The position numbers were made by a program, and so were the translations under genes. From the NCBI GenBank assembly GCA_013368315.1, contig JAACJM010000062.1, forward strand, positions 186,001-250,000: 64,000 bases of DNA. Direction: 5' to 3'. This stretch comes from Tetrapyrgos nigripes. Lineage: Eukaryota; Basidiomycota; Agaricomycetes; Agaricales; Campanellaceae. Below the pieces are notes generated by a model that was not told the origin of the DNA, did not search any database, and was given only the letters and a program-made list of their open reading frames with translations. This document shows, in pieces, positions 30,137-41,891 of this stretch (positions are counted from its first letter, which is position 1; every line of letters starts with the position of its first letter).

Positions 30137-32016
30137 GTCGGTGCGGGCCACTGCATACAGCGGCAGGTACGAGTCCTCCTCCCGTTACCCAAGAAACCAA
30201 TTGAATCATTGAGCTTCGAGAGGTAGATGTGGGCCATGGACTGGGCACTGGTTCGTTGCTCGACGAAAGCTTGACGGAGAATTTGCAGAGAAGGTTCTGA
30301 CCTCGTCCCAAGTGCACCAAATTCCACTCCTTTACAGACCAATTGACGCGGTATATCCCCTTCCCATGGCCTACAAATCTCCAATGAGCCCGAACTACAG
30401 GAAAAGGTGACGAGATGACTCTAGGTGACGGACATAAATATAGCCATTTTGAGGTTTGATCAGCTTGAAGGAGTAAGGAGGAGGCAGGAAGGGTTGTCAT
30501 GCTCGTCGTGAGTAGTACTCCTACTAGTGATGGGGCAAAGTCGCCGATCGTCGAGGAATCCTTGATGATGTTCGTCCCGTTGAACAAGAGGACCATTCGT
30601 TCCGAGGTCGCGAAGGAAAATGCTAGTTTGTGTGGACTCGCTAAGCTGGCATACAGTGGTGAACTAGAGATCCCATTAGCATGGTTCATTGCGGAAAGTC
30701 GAAGGCACACCTTCAATATCTCAATATAAGGTACTTTCAATCTCGTCTAGATTCTTTACCTCCCGAAGTGATAGCGTTCAACGGAAGGCAACATTGCCCA
30801 AAGAAGTCATAACACGTCCAAAAGCGCCGTTTTCTGAGCCTTCATCCTGTTCTATCGAAGGTTTCTTGAATCTTCTTTGCAGTCGCGGAAGCGCTGAAGC
30901 TCTGGTCAAATTTGGTTCACATTCCTAGGCATTGAGTGCGATAGGTCGAATGAAGGATGGAAAGAAGAGAAAATTGCATCCCTGGGCTGAGAGACCTTTG
31001 AGGATGCTGCTTTACGACGCGGCTTCGTGCATAAAGGAGAAGCAGCGACTCACGTGGACAACTGTGTGACGCGTGTTTTGCACTCGTTTTTCTTTTGAAC
31101 CTGCATCTCGTTGTTGGGATCTACTTATCCATCTCAAACCATGATTGTCATCGTGCTTGGTACTCAAGCTTGCTTGGGATACCATCTATGAGACGATCCA
31201 GTGACACCGTGTCGTTGAACACTGTCATATTCTTGGTTGGCCCATCAACAATTCACCCTATTAGATTCTCCTCTGCGCTTGCTTCGCCTCCACCTTCTCA
31301 CAAGACAAATTTGATCTCTTTGTCATAGGCTAGGCATTGCTGCAAATTCTTAGCCTGGACATTTTTCATCCAGCATCAGTGATCACGGGAACTTTCTCCT
31401 TTGTGTTCTGTCATTCTGCAGCCCGAGTCTACCTCCAGAACTGGATCTTGTTCCACCGCTGCTACTGTTGAGGACGGCACATATTACTTTATGGTTGGCG
31501 GACATCGTAGCCCGCTGAAATTCTCTTCTCAGTTTTCCTAGCACATCCACCGGACCCAATACTTGCTTAAAGGAATCTCCTGAAACTCGAGTGGTTGCCA
31601 AACTACGAGACTCAACTCTTCAGTTTGTGCTCTTGGGCGGCGAATCCAATTACCTGCCTATCCATTCTAGACTTTTGTTGGTGCCTACTATCCTCATAAA
31701 TGCGATACTCAGCCTCAAGAATGACTCTTGTATGCACTGATGTACACTGGTTATTCGACCGTTTCCATTCATGCCATAGCAAGACCAAGAGTTTTCCTGG
31801 AATGGCGATGTGACTACTTTCCCTTTCTGTCTTTCCGAGCTACACAGCAGCTGGAACACTCCGACATTACGGGCAGCCAAGAACGTAGGACGCAGCACAT
31901 GTTTGCAGTACTATATACATTAACACTGCCTGTCCGTGCCTTTGTTTCCTCCCGCCTTCGGGCTTCTAGCTGCATTTTCATTTCTGCGTATGTGCTAATT
32001 GTTTTTGTATTCTTGT
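30137..32016. repeat. degenerate repeat block, copy A
   Basis: About 1.9 kb that recurs at 33885-35792 (B), in its right half at about 42780-43805 (C), and in part around 37996-38990 (D). Shared markers are tccttgatgatgttcgtccc, the ggcaacattgcccaa region, the cacgtggacaactg region, and a right end at ...gtgctaattgtttttgtattct. Short frames exist on both strands but none is conserved among copies, so I treat it as old repetitive DNA. I found no terminal repeats that would assign it to a class. Confidence 0.6.
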
Positions 32017-32194
32017 GAGTCCTTTCAAACATACCGCCCAAAGTGCTACTCGTCGGAGCGCTGGTCTTGACCTCGGCTACTGAGGCGTATAAGAAGAGGC
32101 AGACGAATTCCTCTTCTGCATTCGTTTCGTTTTCTTTCTTCCTACTTTACCTCTATTTCCACCTTTCAACCTTCACCTAATAATCTTTCTCGAG

Positions 32195-32904
32195 ATGTTC
32201 TCCACCTCTTTCTTCACCCTCGTCGCCTTGTCCGCTACTGCCATCGTTCAGGCTACACCTCTCACCACCCGTCAGGCAAACACCTGCACTCCTAATGCTC
32301 AAGGAAGTGGCGTGTCCATCGTCAGTCTTGCCAACCCCGCTTTGGAGTTAGGCGTATCCTCTTCTCCCATCTCTGGGACCAGGCTCGTCAGCTCTAGCTT
32401 CCGTGGTCTTGCTGCACCCGATTTCCATATTCAACAGGATGGTCAGGCTATGCCTAGTTTCGCTGTGAGGTGAGTCTGGTAACATTACTATGGGTGCTCG
32501 AAGAACCAGAATTGACCAATTCCATTACTCTTGGTTCTAGGGACGTTGACAACAACAATCTCGCTGTTACCTTCATCACTTCGAATGGTCAGCATCTTGA
32601 GTTTCAGACTGCCTCTGACAGCGGTAACAATGTGTGAGTGCAAAACCCAACGTCTTGTTGATGTTCCTCTAATCTAACGAAACACGGATCTTTCTGTAGT
32701 GACCAACTCTTCGAAATTACTTGCAACACTTGCCTCACCCCTGGTGCTCCCGTTACCCCTGGTACGGTCGTTGGCGATCACTGTCGCATCGGGGTTCGTG
32801 GAGACGACGTCGTTTGTGTGAATATTGGTGAAGTCGCTGGTGCGCCTGTTAGTGCGAGTGCTTGCAATGGAGGTGCTGCTCAGGAGTTCAAGATTGTGGC
32901 TTGA
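32195..32904 (+). CDS. small secreted protein (SSP1)
   Basis: Three exons: 32195-32469, 32541-32633, 32700-32904, giving 190 aa. A signal peptide (MFSTSFFTLVALSATAIVQA) is followed by a mature protein with five cysteines and many Gly, Ser, Val and Asn residues. The C-terminal part (DHCRIGV..VCVNIG..SACNGGAAQEFKI) vaguely recalls one lobe of a beta-trefoil lectin, but I cannot assign a family. It is probably an extracellular or cell-wall protein. SSP2 at 43987 is nearly identical, including introns and about 1 kb upstream, so the two arose by a recent segmental duplication. A tataag motif lies about 107 bp before the ATG. Confidence 0.85.
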
Positions 32905-33180
32905 GGATTAGAGCTCGAGTAGGATACGTGCAACTCGGACTCAGGCTGTCAGTCATTATCAGCGACCCTTGTTGATGACTTGATGAATTGGGATTCGTGT
33001 ACACATGCATGGAAGGAGCTGTGGCTCATTACTTGGATTTTCATAGTACAACCCTGTCTTTGAGTGGTATTTATTTATTTATTGGCATATAAAGCTTGTT
33101 TACTGCAATTTTTCCGAATCGTCGTCGTGCGCAAGGCTAGGAGTTCTGCCCTCAGCAGAGAAAATTCGGCGACTTGATTG

Positions 33181-33480
33181 TAAGCTGAACCTGAGAATCG
33201 AAAATGCGCCGTAAGTTCCCTGCAATTTCTGGCACACTGTTCTGGTGGACGTAGGGGTGGGTCTGTTCTAACTTAATGCAGTGGTGCATGAACTGACTGC
33301 CATTAGTTTCCTTTGCTGCAGATCTGATATACCTTAATGTTGTCTTGAAGACAAGTCTTTTCAATGACAAGTTTGATGCGCTTTCTGCTACATATCTCTT
33401 TGCCTACGATCTCGACGAATACTCGGATAGATGGTCTTTTCTCTGTATCTGCCAGAGGTCTACCCCGAGATATGCTTTGT
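33181..33480 (+). pseudogene. decayed copy of the region upstream and 5' exon of the 633-aa gene
   Basis: After SSP1 the sequence is a mutated version of that after SSP2: the gctgaacctgagaatcgaaa segment (33185 versus 44969), and a stretch at about 33366-33450 matching exon 1 of the 633-aa gene (about 45530-45620, region encoding FDALSAVSLPTI). Frame and splice sites are lost. It marks the 3' limit of the duplicated segment. Confidence 0.6.
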
Positions 33481-33884
33481 ATTATTATTGTATATTCTCA
33501 AAGTAGTACATAAGCATTTAGGGAATAAAGCGTTGAAAGCTGAAGCATAATGGGACTCTACTCTCTACTCTCGTGAGTCTTTGAGTTTCGAAGGCCATTC
33601 TTCATCCAGCACCTCTGCCGCCTCATTGCTCCACTTCGTCTGCTCTTCAACTCATTTCCTATCAGACCCTACATCACTGCTTCCGAGAGATGCCGCCAAC
33701 GAGGGACAGATCCCTTTCAACCAAATATTCTTCCGCTTATGAGGCATCAGAATATCATCCATCCAACTAGAAACAGTCGTCTGGCTGAAAATCTGAACAG
33801 TCCCAACCATCGCAACACGGCCCTGAAACTGTAGACTCTTCGCCTCAATGGATATCCTATCCTTCTCTAACCACATCTTTCTCG

Positions 33885-35792
33885 TTACCCAAAAAAGCAA
33901 TTGAATTATTGACTCTGAAGAGGTAGATGTGGGCCATGGACTGGGCACTGGTTCGTTGCTCGACGAAAGCTTGACGGAGAATTTGCGGGGAAGGCTCTGA
34001 CCTCGTCCCAAGTTCACCAAATTCCAGTCCTTTACAGACCGATTGACGCAGTACTATATACTCTTCCCATCGGCCTAAATCTCCAATGAGCCCGAACTAC
34101 AGAAGGTAACGAGATGATTCTAGATGGTGGATCTATAGTCATTATGAGATTTGATTTTGAAGGAGTAGGGAGGAGGCAGAAAGGGTTCTCATGCTCGTCG
34201 CGAGTGGCAGTCCGACTAGCGGTGGGGCCGTCGGAGTCGAAAGTCGCGTCCAGAGCCGATCATCAACGAATCCTTGATGATGTTCGTCTCGTTGAACAAG
34301 AGGACCATTCGTTCCGAGGTCGCGAAGGAAAATGCTAGTCTGTGTAGACTCGCTAAGCTGGCATACACAGTGTTGAACTAGAGATCCCATTAGCATGGTT
34401 CATTGCGGACGGAAAGTCGAAGGCACACCTTCAATATCTCAATACTATAAGACTCTTTCAATCTCGTCTAGATTCTTTACCTCCCGAAGTAATCCACACG
34501 GATAGCGTTCAACGGAAAGCAACATTGCCCAAGGAAGTCATAATAACACGCCTAAAAGAAGTGCCATTTTCTGAGCCTTCATCCTGTTCTATCGAAGGTT
34601 TCTTGAATCTTCTTTGCAGTCGCGGAAGCGCTGAAGCTCTGGTCAAATTTGGTTCACATTCCTAGGCATTGAGTGCGATAGGTCGAATGAAGGATGGAAA
34701 GAAGAGAAAATTGCGTCCCTGGGCTGAGAAACCTTTGAGGATGCTGCTTTACGACGGCTTCGTGCATAAAGGAGAAGCAGCGACTCACGTGGACAACTGC
34801 GACGCGGGTTGTTCTTTATCTCTTCTTATGCGTCTCAAACCGTGCCAGAATTGTCACCGTCCCTGGTACTCAAGCTTGCTTGCAACACCAATACGAAACG
34901 ATCCAGTGAATCCGTGGTCATTGAACACTGTCATATTCTTGGTTGGCCGATCAACAATTCACCCTAGACTCTGCGCTTGCTTCGCCTCCAGCTTTTCACA
35001 AGACAACCTTTATCTCTTTTTCACGGGCTCGGCATCGCTGCAAATACCTAGTTTAGACATTTTTCGTCCAGCATCACGGGAACTTTCTCCTTTGTATCCT
35101 GTTATCCTGTCATTTTGCAACTCGAATCTACCTCCAGAACCGGATCTTGTTCCACCGTTCCACCTATTCACAGCCGCTACCATTGAGGACGGCGCATATT
35201 AATCTATGGTTGGCGGACATCGTAGCCCGCTGAAATTCTCTTCTCAGTTTTCCTAGGACATCCACCGGGCTCAATGCCGCTATTGCTTGAAGGAATCTCC
35301 TGAAACTCGACGCCGAGGAGTGGTTGCCAAGACTCAACTCTTCAATTTGTGCTCTTGGGCGGCGAATCCAATTATCTACCGATCCATTCTAGGTTGGTGT
35401 CTAATACTCAGCCTCAAGCATGATGGGCAAGTGTTTTTGTATGCACTGACGTACACGGGTTATTCTGTCAGTTATGCGCGATGAACATTTCTTGGGTCCA
35501 TAAGTGTATGCAACGAAGGGCATTTTCGACCATCTCCATTCATAGCAAGAGCAAGAGCTTTCCTGGCATGGTGATGTTATCACTTTCCCTTTCTGTCTTT
35601 CCGAGCTACACAGAAGCTGGAATACGTAGCAGGAACACTCCGACATTGTGGGCAGCCAAGAACGTAGGACGCCGCCCATGTTTGTAGTACTACATACAGT
35701 AACATTGCCTGTCCGTGTCTTTCTTTCCTCCCGTCCTCCGACTTCTAGCTGCATTTTCATTGTCCGCGTATGTGCTGAATTGTTTTTGTATT
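33885..35792. repeat. degenerate repeat block, copy B
   Basis: The second long copy of the repeat block, ending about 120 bp before the DyP2 TATA box. A minus-strand frame of 122 codons (34020-33652) starts in it and runs out of it; it has no counterpart in copy A beyond the first 50 codons, so I do not call it a gene. Confidence 0.6.
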
Positions 35793-35915
35793 CTCCTTAA
35801 TTCTGCCCCTGACCCTCCGATTCAACAGTTGGGCAGTACACTATTCAATGCTTCAATGCTCCTTGTACGATCATCGTAGCCGCTGATTCCAAGATTGCCA
35901 TAACCGACCAAAAAC

Positions 35916-35922
35916 TATAAAA
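35916..35922 (+). promoter_or_regulatory. TATA box of DyP2
   Basis: TATAAAA lies 89 bp upstream of the DyP2 ATG, in the promoter block shared with DyP1. Confidence 0.6.
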
Positions 35923-36004
35923 CCTGACCTGCTTTCCTGTCCAGACTCCAGGTTTCCATCGTTGTCTTCTCTTCCCTTTCTTCTTTATTTAATATTTTCG
36001 AGTC

Positions 36005-37822
36005 ATGAAGATTTCTTATATTGCTATTGTTATTGGACTCGCTGTCCAGTCAGCTCTTGCTGTTCCCAAGTTACAGCCACGTCGGACGTCCATTCTCATT
36101 AGTGAGTATCATCTTTTCTCCTTTAAACCCACCTTCTAATGGTTCTCTACTAGACCCCGACGCTCAGCCAGACTTGCCTAGCCCACAAAATGCCAGATTT
36201 ACGGGTGTTACTCCAGCCATCGGGGGCCTCAACCTGAATGACATTCAGGGTGATATCTTGTAAGACACTGCATAGGATATGCAGTGGCTTGATGCTGACT
36301 CGGCTCCTTTCGTAGGATTGGTATGAAGAAAAAGAAGGAATTGTTCTTCTTCTTCAGCATAACCGATGCCGCCACTTTCAAATCGAAGTTGTCCTCTGAC
36401 ATCAAACCGTTCATCACCAGCACCAATCAACTGCTGTCCTCCAGCACCCAGCCCATTACCGCCGTGAATATTGCCTTCTCCCAAGCCGGTCTGACTGCTC
36501 TTGGTGTTTCCGATAACCTCGACGACGATGCGTTCACAAATGGACAGTTTGCTAACGCTGCAAAACTCGGTGATGCTGGGACTACCAACTGGGTCTCTGG
36601 CTTTGCTGGAACCAAGATCCATGGTGTTTTCCTTCTTGCATCCGACACCGTCGACAACGTCGACAATGAGCTCGCTAATCTTCAGAACATTCTCGGTTGC
36701 TCGATCTCTGAGATTCACCGTCTCGCAGGTGCTGCCCGCCCAGGCGATCAGGAAGGTCATGAACGTAAGTTGTTGAAACTTGGATTGTTGAGATAGATTC
36801 TCACCTGGAAATATTGTGATCAGATTTCGGTTACATGGATGGAATCAGTCAGCCTGCCATAGAGGGCTTCACTCAAAACGTCTCTGATGGACTGGGCACT
36901 GTTGCTCCAGGTGAACTCCTCGTCGGCGAGACCGGTGACTCATTACAAAGCAGCCGTCCTTCCTGGGCTACCGGTGGTTCCTTCCTTGTATTCCGTCAAT
37001 TACAACAAATGGTTCCCGAGTTCAACAAATTCGTCGCCAACAATGCTCTCAGCATTCCAGGATTGAGCCAACAAGAGAATGAAGATCTTTTCGGTGCTCG
37101 TTTATTTGGACGATGGAAGAGTGTAAGTTTAAACCCTACACTACATCATCTCAACGCCTGATCTCTGTTTCTACTCAGGGAGCACCCATTGATCTCGCTC
37201 CTTTGCGTGACGACGTTGATCTTGCCAAGAATAGCAGCAGGAACAACAACTTCACCTTCAACCACCCCGAGATTCCCAAATTTACGTTAGCATCCAACCA
37301 GACCAACTGCCCCTTCTCCGCTCACATTCGTAAGACTCGTCCTCGTGCCGACCTGGGCAGCGACAACACCACTCATCACCACATCATGCGTGCCGGTATC
37401 CCTTACGGACCTGAGGTCACTGATGCTGAAGCCTACGCCCAACAATCCAGCACTGACCCTGCTCTCGAGCGTGGCCTTGCTTTCGTTGCTTATCAATCAA
37501 ACATTGCACAGGGATTCGAGTTCATGCAAGAACAATGGGTGAACAATGCAAACTTCATCTTCGGCAAGCCCACTCCGTAAGTTTTCTTCTTCTCTACCAC
37601 TTCATCAGGCTAAACTCGGGACTTCTTCCCAGTCCTGGTGTCGACCCCATCATTGGTCGTGTTCCAGGCAGCGCTGCAGATACTCCTCGTAATGTTTCTG
37701 GTACCGATCCTCTTAACCCCAGTAAGCAATTCAGTCTGGATGTCGAGTTCGTCGTCTCTCGTGGTGGAGAATACTTCTTCTCTCCTCCCATCTCCGCTCT
37801 CTCGAGCGTCTTCGCTGCTTAA
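36005..37822 (+). CDS. DyP-type peroxidase, secreted (DyP2)
   Basis: Six exons: 36005-36101, 36154-36259, 36316-36764, 36824-37122, 37179-37576, 37633-37822, giving 512 aa. The fold and motifs are those of DyP1: signal peptide (MKISYIAIVIGLAVQSALAV), GXXDG as GYMDG at 220-224 with catalytic Asp 223, proximal heme His 366 in HIRKTRP, distal Arg 388 in RAGIPYG. The intron positions are identical to DyP1, while coding differences are spread along the gene and one His is inserted (THHHIM). It is in opposite orientation to DyP1 about 28 kb away. Both copies look functional, so the fungus probably secretes two isoenzymes. Confidence 0.93.
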
Positions 37823-37995
37823 GAAACTCTTTCTATCACCATTCTGACTCAATGACCTTGAAACCCTATCACTTGCAATGGCATAACTTCCACAGTCATT
37901 TCATTCGTCTTCACTTCCTCATTCGTTGATTAGTTGATTCTACCTTTACTATAGACTACTAGGAACCTAATGTACAGACCCGTTCGACTCTATTT

Positions 37996-38990
37996 ATCTA
38001 TCTTGGCCTAGCGAAGAATCCTTGATGATGTTCGTCCCGTTGTACAAGAGGACCTTTCGTTCCAAGGTCGCGAAGGAAAATGCCAGTCCAAGACTCCAAT
38101 GTACATCAGTCTATGTGGACTCGATAAGTAGGGAAAAGCGCGGGTTCACGGGTAAATGGCGGGTTGAGAGGTACGGGGTTGGCGGGTACGGGTACGGGTC
38201 GCCATCGCTCAACCCGCCATAAACCCGCCACCCAGTAAACGGGTCAACGATACCATTGTTACGCGCTGTATCAGTCCCATCAGGTCCTAAAAAGTGTGAG
38301 TGAAGCTTTTAACGTTCTTGAAAGAATATTTCTCATTCAATTTTTGACCACCGGCTCATAATCTACTCAAATCCCGCGGGTTATCTCTCTGACCCGTCTG
38401 CCCCGTCATGGCCCTCGACCCATCTTCACGGGTAGGGGTTTTGGTGGGTACGGGTACGGGTCAGAAAAATGTCCCCGCGGGAGCCCCGTGCTGTTCCCTA
38501 TCGACGATAAGCTGGCATACACAATGGTGATCTAGAGATTCCATTAGCATGGTTCATCGCGGAACTTAGTCGAAGGCACACCTTCAATATCTCAATACTA
38601 CAAAGCTCTTTCAAACTCGTACTACTAGTAGTAATCCGCCCGGATAGCGTTCAACGGAAGGCAACATTACCCAAGGAAGTTATAACACATCCAAAACTTG
38701 CACCATTTTCTGAGCCCTCATCCTGTTCTATCGAAAGTTTCTTGAAGTTTCTTGAATCTTTCCAGTCGTCAAATTTGGTTCAAATTCCTAGGCATTGGGT
38801 ACGAAAAATGAAAAATGATCAATTACTTGACTATCTACGCAACAAATGCTCAGGTAAATACTATCAAAAATCCACCTCGATAGCCCATGAAACCTGCATG
38901 AAACCGCGATAGGGGGAGAAGAAGCGGTGAACAACGTGGACAACCGAGTGACGCGCGTTCAACTTGCACTTGTTTTCTTTAAACTTATCG
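37996..38990. repeat. degenerate repeat block, copy D
   Basis: A partial copy of the block (markers at about 38013, 38520 and 38655), interrupted by a hAT-like MITE at 38129 and cut at about 38990 by a LINE 3' fragment. Confidence 0.55.
38129..38500. mobile_element. hAT-like MITE B2
   Basis: The 372-bp element begins TAGGGAAAAGCGCGGG and ends GCCCCGTGCTGTTCCCTA, an imperfect inverted repeat. Both arms carry iterated gggtac units as in element B1 at 4939. The left flank is tcgataag; the right flank is tcgacgataag, which fits an 8-bp target duplication with a later 3-bp insertion. The empty site is visible in block copies A and B (ctcgctaagctggc). Confidence 0.78.
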
Positions 38991-38994
38991 TTGG

Positions 38995-39757
38995 TTGCCA
39001 TCTATTTTCTCATCTTCTTCTGACCTTGAACTCCCTTCCTTGGTTCATGTGAAGGCTCATAGTGATGACCCATTGCAGCCGGCGCAGGCTAATGCTATTG
39101 CAGATGCCTTGGCAACGAGGGCTCAGCACTGGCCTTGTGTGATGCCGCTGCCTACATTTTGTATAGATGAATTCATGTTCTTCCATGCTAATGCTGGTTT
39201 CATCGAATCGACATTCGCCTGTTCATTTCAAACCTACGTCTTCGATTATCCACTCCCTGTATGATCATGTAAACCCACCCACGTATCCGTACACTCGTAC
39301 TTCCTCAGCGTATTCCGCCGCGTTGGTACAGCTCTACTCACGATCCTCACAATTGGACTCTCGTATGACCCTTCACTCGCATTTACAGTCCGTTGAACCC
39401 ACATGTCGTTTCGGATGTGATGATTTTGAAACCCAACATCTATTCTCGGTCTATAGTAGGTTTGCACAAATTAGAGTGTCGTATTCTCGACGGGCGCTCG
39501 ACGAGGTTATAGATGCTTTGATGAAGTTCAACCTCAAGATCTCAGATGTGCCAGCATCGATGGTGATTATACTGAATCTCTTCCATGATCATCGCGTCTG
39601 GCCGACTCTTCACTCTACCCGCTATTATGTCGGTGTCATGCCTTCAACTCTGGACCGCATTTTCGCTGCTTTGCCGCTAGATTCGGCGGAAATTTGCGTT
39701 CTTCATGGCAGGCTTGCTAACATTTTTCATTCAATTTCTTTCAACCTGACTGGGTAG
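38995..39757 (+). pseudogene. LINE 3' end: RNase H tail and zinc-knuckle-like domain
   Basis: The first frame (38995-39264) encodes VHVKAHSDDP and the rest of a degenerate RNase H C-terminus. The second (39167-39757) encodes the region usual after it in Agaricomycete LINEs, with YSRSSQLDSRM, CRFGCDDFETQHLF and RFAQIR. A frameshift near 39200 joins them. Nothing of the reverse transcriptase remains at this site, so it is a 5'-truncated insertion into repeat block D. Confidence 0.65.
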
Positions 39758-40580
39758 ATTTGGGGTATTGTGTGCCGGCATGGACCTCCTTGAAACGCCT
39801 GGTTCTTATCGGTCTGCGTCCTCGTCATTGACTTTTTTATCTTCTGCTTTGCCTCGTTATTTTCGCTACCTTACATCTTCTTAGCCGTTTCATGTTCTTT
39901 TCTTTGCTTTTGGTGCTGTTTCGTGGCTTTACTTGTCTTTTTTCTTGCCGTTTCTTTCTTTCTCCGTGCACTGGGATCTGTATATTTTCGTATTCATAGC
40001 CGACTCGGATGAGGTATGTCAATTCTCAATTTTCTTTTATCCAGGGCACCCGTTGCCGTTGGCAAGCGATGACCCGACGAGTTGGGCTCAGACTCGATCC
40101 GCAGCAGCACTAACCACTGCTGACTTGCAAGTACGATATTGCTACTCAGACGCTGACATGCGCAAGATAGAGCAAAAGGTACTGTAGCCTAACTCTGTTC
40201 TCTATCTGAGCAGACGTAAGTGACCTATTGCTTACTCAAGTTGTACTCAAGTCCCGGTATTCTGCAAGTTATGTCGCAGGGTTACCTGGTCGAAAGTGTT
40301 CCTTTGATTATCATTGACATATTGCTTTCTTCAGGAATAGCACGGGAGACCCACGAGAAATTTTTTCAAACCCGTCTTCGCTCCCGTTCCCGTGGTGGCG
40401 GGAGCGGGAAATCGTAAGGGGTGCAGGGAAACGGTCAGTCTGCTGTTTTTTACTGGAAGCTTTTATCCCATACCCCGGCGGGCACTCCTTACTTATAAGA
40501 AGACTAAGCTTTACCTCAGTGGTTATCCAGGACACTTTCCACTTGTGTATCACTCTATCTCTACCCCTCTTCTACTTAAC
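39758..40580. other. LINE 3' flank and DAO upstream region
   Basis: T-rich sequence follows the LINE fragment. A possible relic of a gggagcggg-repeat element lies at about 40340-40418. A TATA-like ttataagaag is near 40493-40502, about 85 bp before the oxidase ATG. Confidence 0.4.
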
Positions 40581-41891
40581 ATGGCTACCGCTGCTCGCAA
40601 GGACGACGTAATCCGCATCTGGCGTGACATTGCTCCTACCCCAGGCCCACTTAAATCCCCTTCCAAACATTCTCCACGAGTTCTCATCGTCGGAGGTGGC
40701 GTCATCGGCCTCACCACCGCTTGGACGCTACTCGACAAAGGCTACCACGTTACCGTTCTCGCCAAGGAGTGGGCTTCTTATGGCAAAGAACAACGCATCA
40801 CCTCACAAATTGCCAGTGCTCTCTGGGAATATCCTCCCGCCGTCTGTGGCCAACACACCGACGAAATATCCTTACAACACTCCAAGGGCTGGGCCATGAC
40901 CTCCTACAATATTTGGGATGCTATCTCCGCTTCACCAGAGCTATCCAAAGCTTCAGGTGTTCGGATGAAAGGTGCCATATTCTTCTTCCCTCGTCTCATT
41001 GAGGAAGATCCCAAGCAGCTCAGAAAAATGGAAGAAATCATGGCTTGTGGCGTTCGTGGATTCCGGCACGACGCAAAGTTGATCCAAGAAAGGGACCTTA
41101 GTCCCTCGTATGGTGCTGTTGATGCGTATGAGCATTTGGCACCTACCATCGATACCGACCAGGCGATGACATGGCTGAAAGGGCTTGTTGAGAGCAAAGG
41201 TGCAACGATGGTCACACGTACTCTTCGAGGCGACCTTTTCAGCCAAGAGGACAACTTACGTGCAGAGTACAACGTGGACGTTATCGTTCACAGTACCGGT
41301 CTCGGTGGGCTACATCTCGCAGGCGACGAGACATGTTACCCAATCCGTGGCGGTCTCATCCGGGTCATCAACGATGGAAAGGATTTTCCTAAAATCGAGC
41401 ATGCCATGACGATCAGTGCAGATGCGGCAGGAACCACGAACGAGATTGTCTTCATTGTCCCTAGAAACGATAATATCTTGTTGCTTGGTGGGATAGTGGA
41501 GCCCGGGGAAGGCAAGCTGGATTTAATGCTTGACAGCCCAATTATCAAGCGGATGAGGGAACGCTGTGAGCGATTCTATCCTCCCTTAAAGTATGCGAGG
41601 CTCGACCCAGATTATCCGTTTGCTCAAGGTGCCAGACCTTTCAGGAAGAATAATGTTCGGGTTGAAAGAGAGTTGAGGTTCCATGAGGATTTGGTGAACG
41701 GTCGAAGATTCATGAGGCCGAGTAGAATCATTCATTCGTATGGGCATGGAGGATCTGGATGGTCTCTTTCTTTTGGGTGTGCTGGAGACATGTTGCGATT
41801 GGTAGAAGAAGCGCTTCTGGACATTGTTCCTGTGCCATTAGAAATGGAAAGGCCAGCCAGGGTCTTGGATTATCCTATGGTGAAGCTGTAG
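40581..41891 (+). CDS. D-amino-acid oxidase-like flavoenzyme
   Basis: A single uninterrupted frame of 436 aa. DAO-family enzymes use FAD to oxidise D-amino acids to imino acids, releasing H2O2, usually in peroxisomes. The N-terminal Rossmann motif is VLIVGGGVIGLTTAW (about 34-48). IVHSTGLGG, then GARPFRKNNVRVERE matching the substrate-carboxylate arginine region, and the C-terminal family signature HSYGHGGSGWSLSFGCA (YGHGG at 387-391) follow in order. The C-terminus VKL is a weak peroxisomal signal at best. The frame is open upstream for 63 more codons but 40581 is the first ATG and fits the family start. The lack of introns is odd beside neighbours with 3-7 exons. Confidence 0.88.
   Translation: MATAARKDDVIRIWRDIAPTPGPLKSPSKHSPRVLIVGGGVIGLTTAWTLLDKGYHVTVLAKEWASYGKEQRITSQIASALWEYPPAVCGQHTDEISLQHSKGWAMTSYNIWDAISASPELSKASGVRMKGAIFFFPRLIEEDPKQLRKMEEIMACGVRGFRHDAKLIQERDLSPSYGAVDAYEHLAPTIDTDQAMTWLKGLVESKGATMVTRTLRGDLFSQEDNLRAEYNVDVIVHSTGLGGLHLAGDETCYPIRGGLIRVINDGKDFPKIEHAMTISADAAGTTNEIVFIVPRNDNILLLGGIVEPGEGKLDLMLDSPIIKRMRERCERFYPPLKYARLDPDYPFAQGARPFRKNNVRVERELRFHEDLVNGRRFMRPSRIIHSYGHGGSGWSLSFGCAGDMLRLVEEALLDIVPVPLEMERPARVLDYPMVKL

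Noticed and set aside
30111..30740. A 209-codon minus-strand frame in repeat block A.
   Set aside because: It is not conserved in the matching part of block B, where frameshifts and stops occur, and it shows no family motif.
40340..40418. A gggagcggg-rich stretch as another hAT-like MITE.
   Set aside because: I found no matching ends or target duplication.
40392..40580. Longer N-terminus for the D-amino-acid oxidase (63 more codons in frame).
   Set aside because: The first ATG at 40581 fits the family start, and a TATA-like motif lies within the extension.
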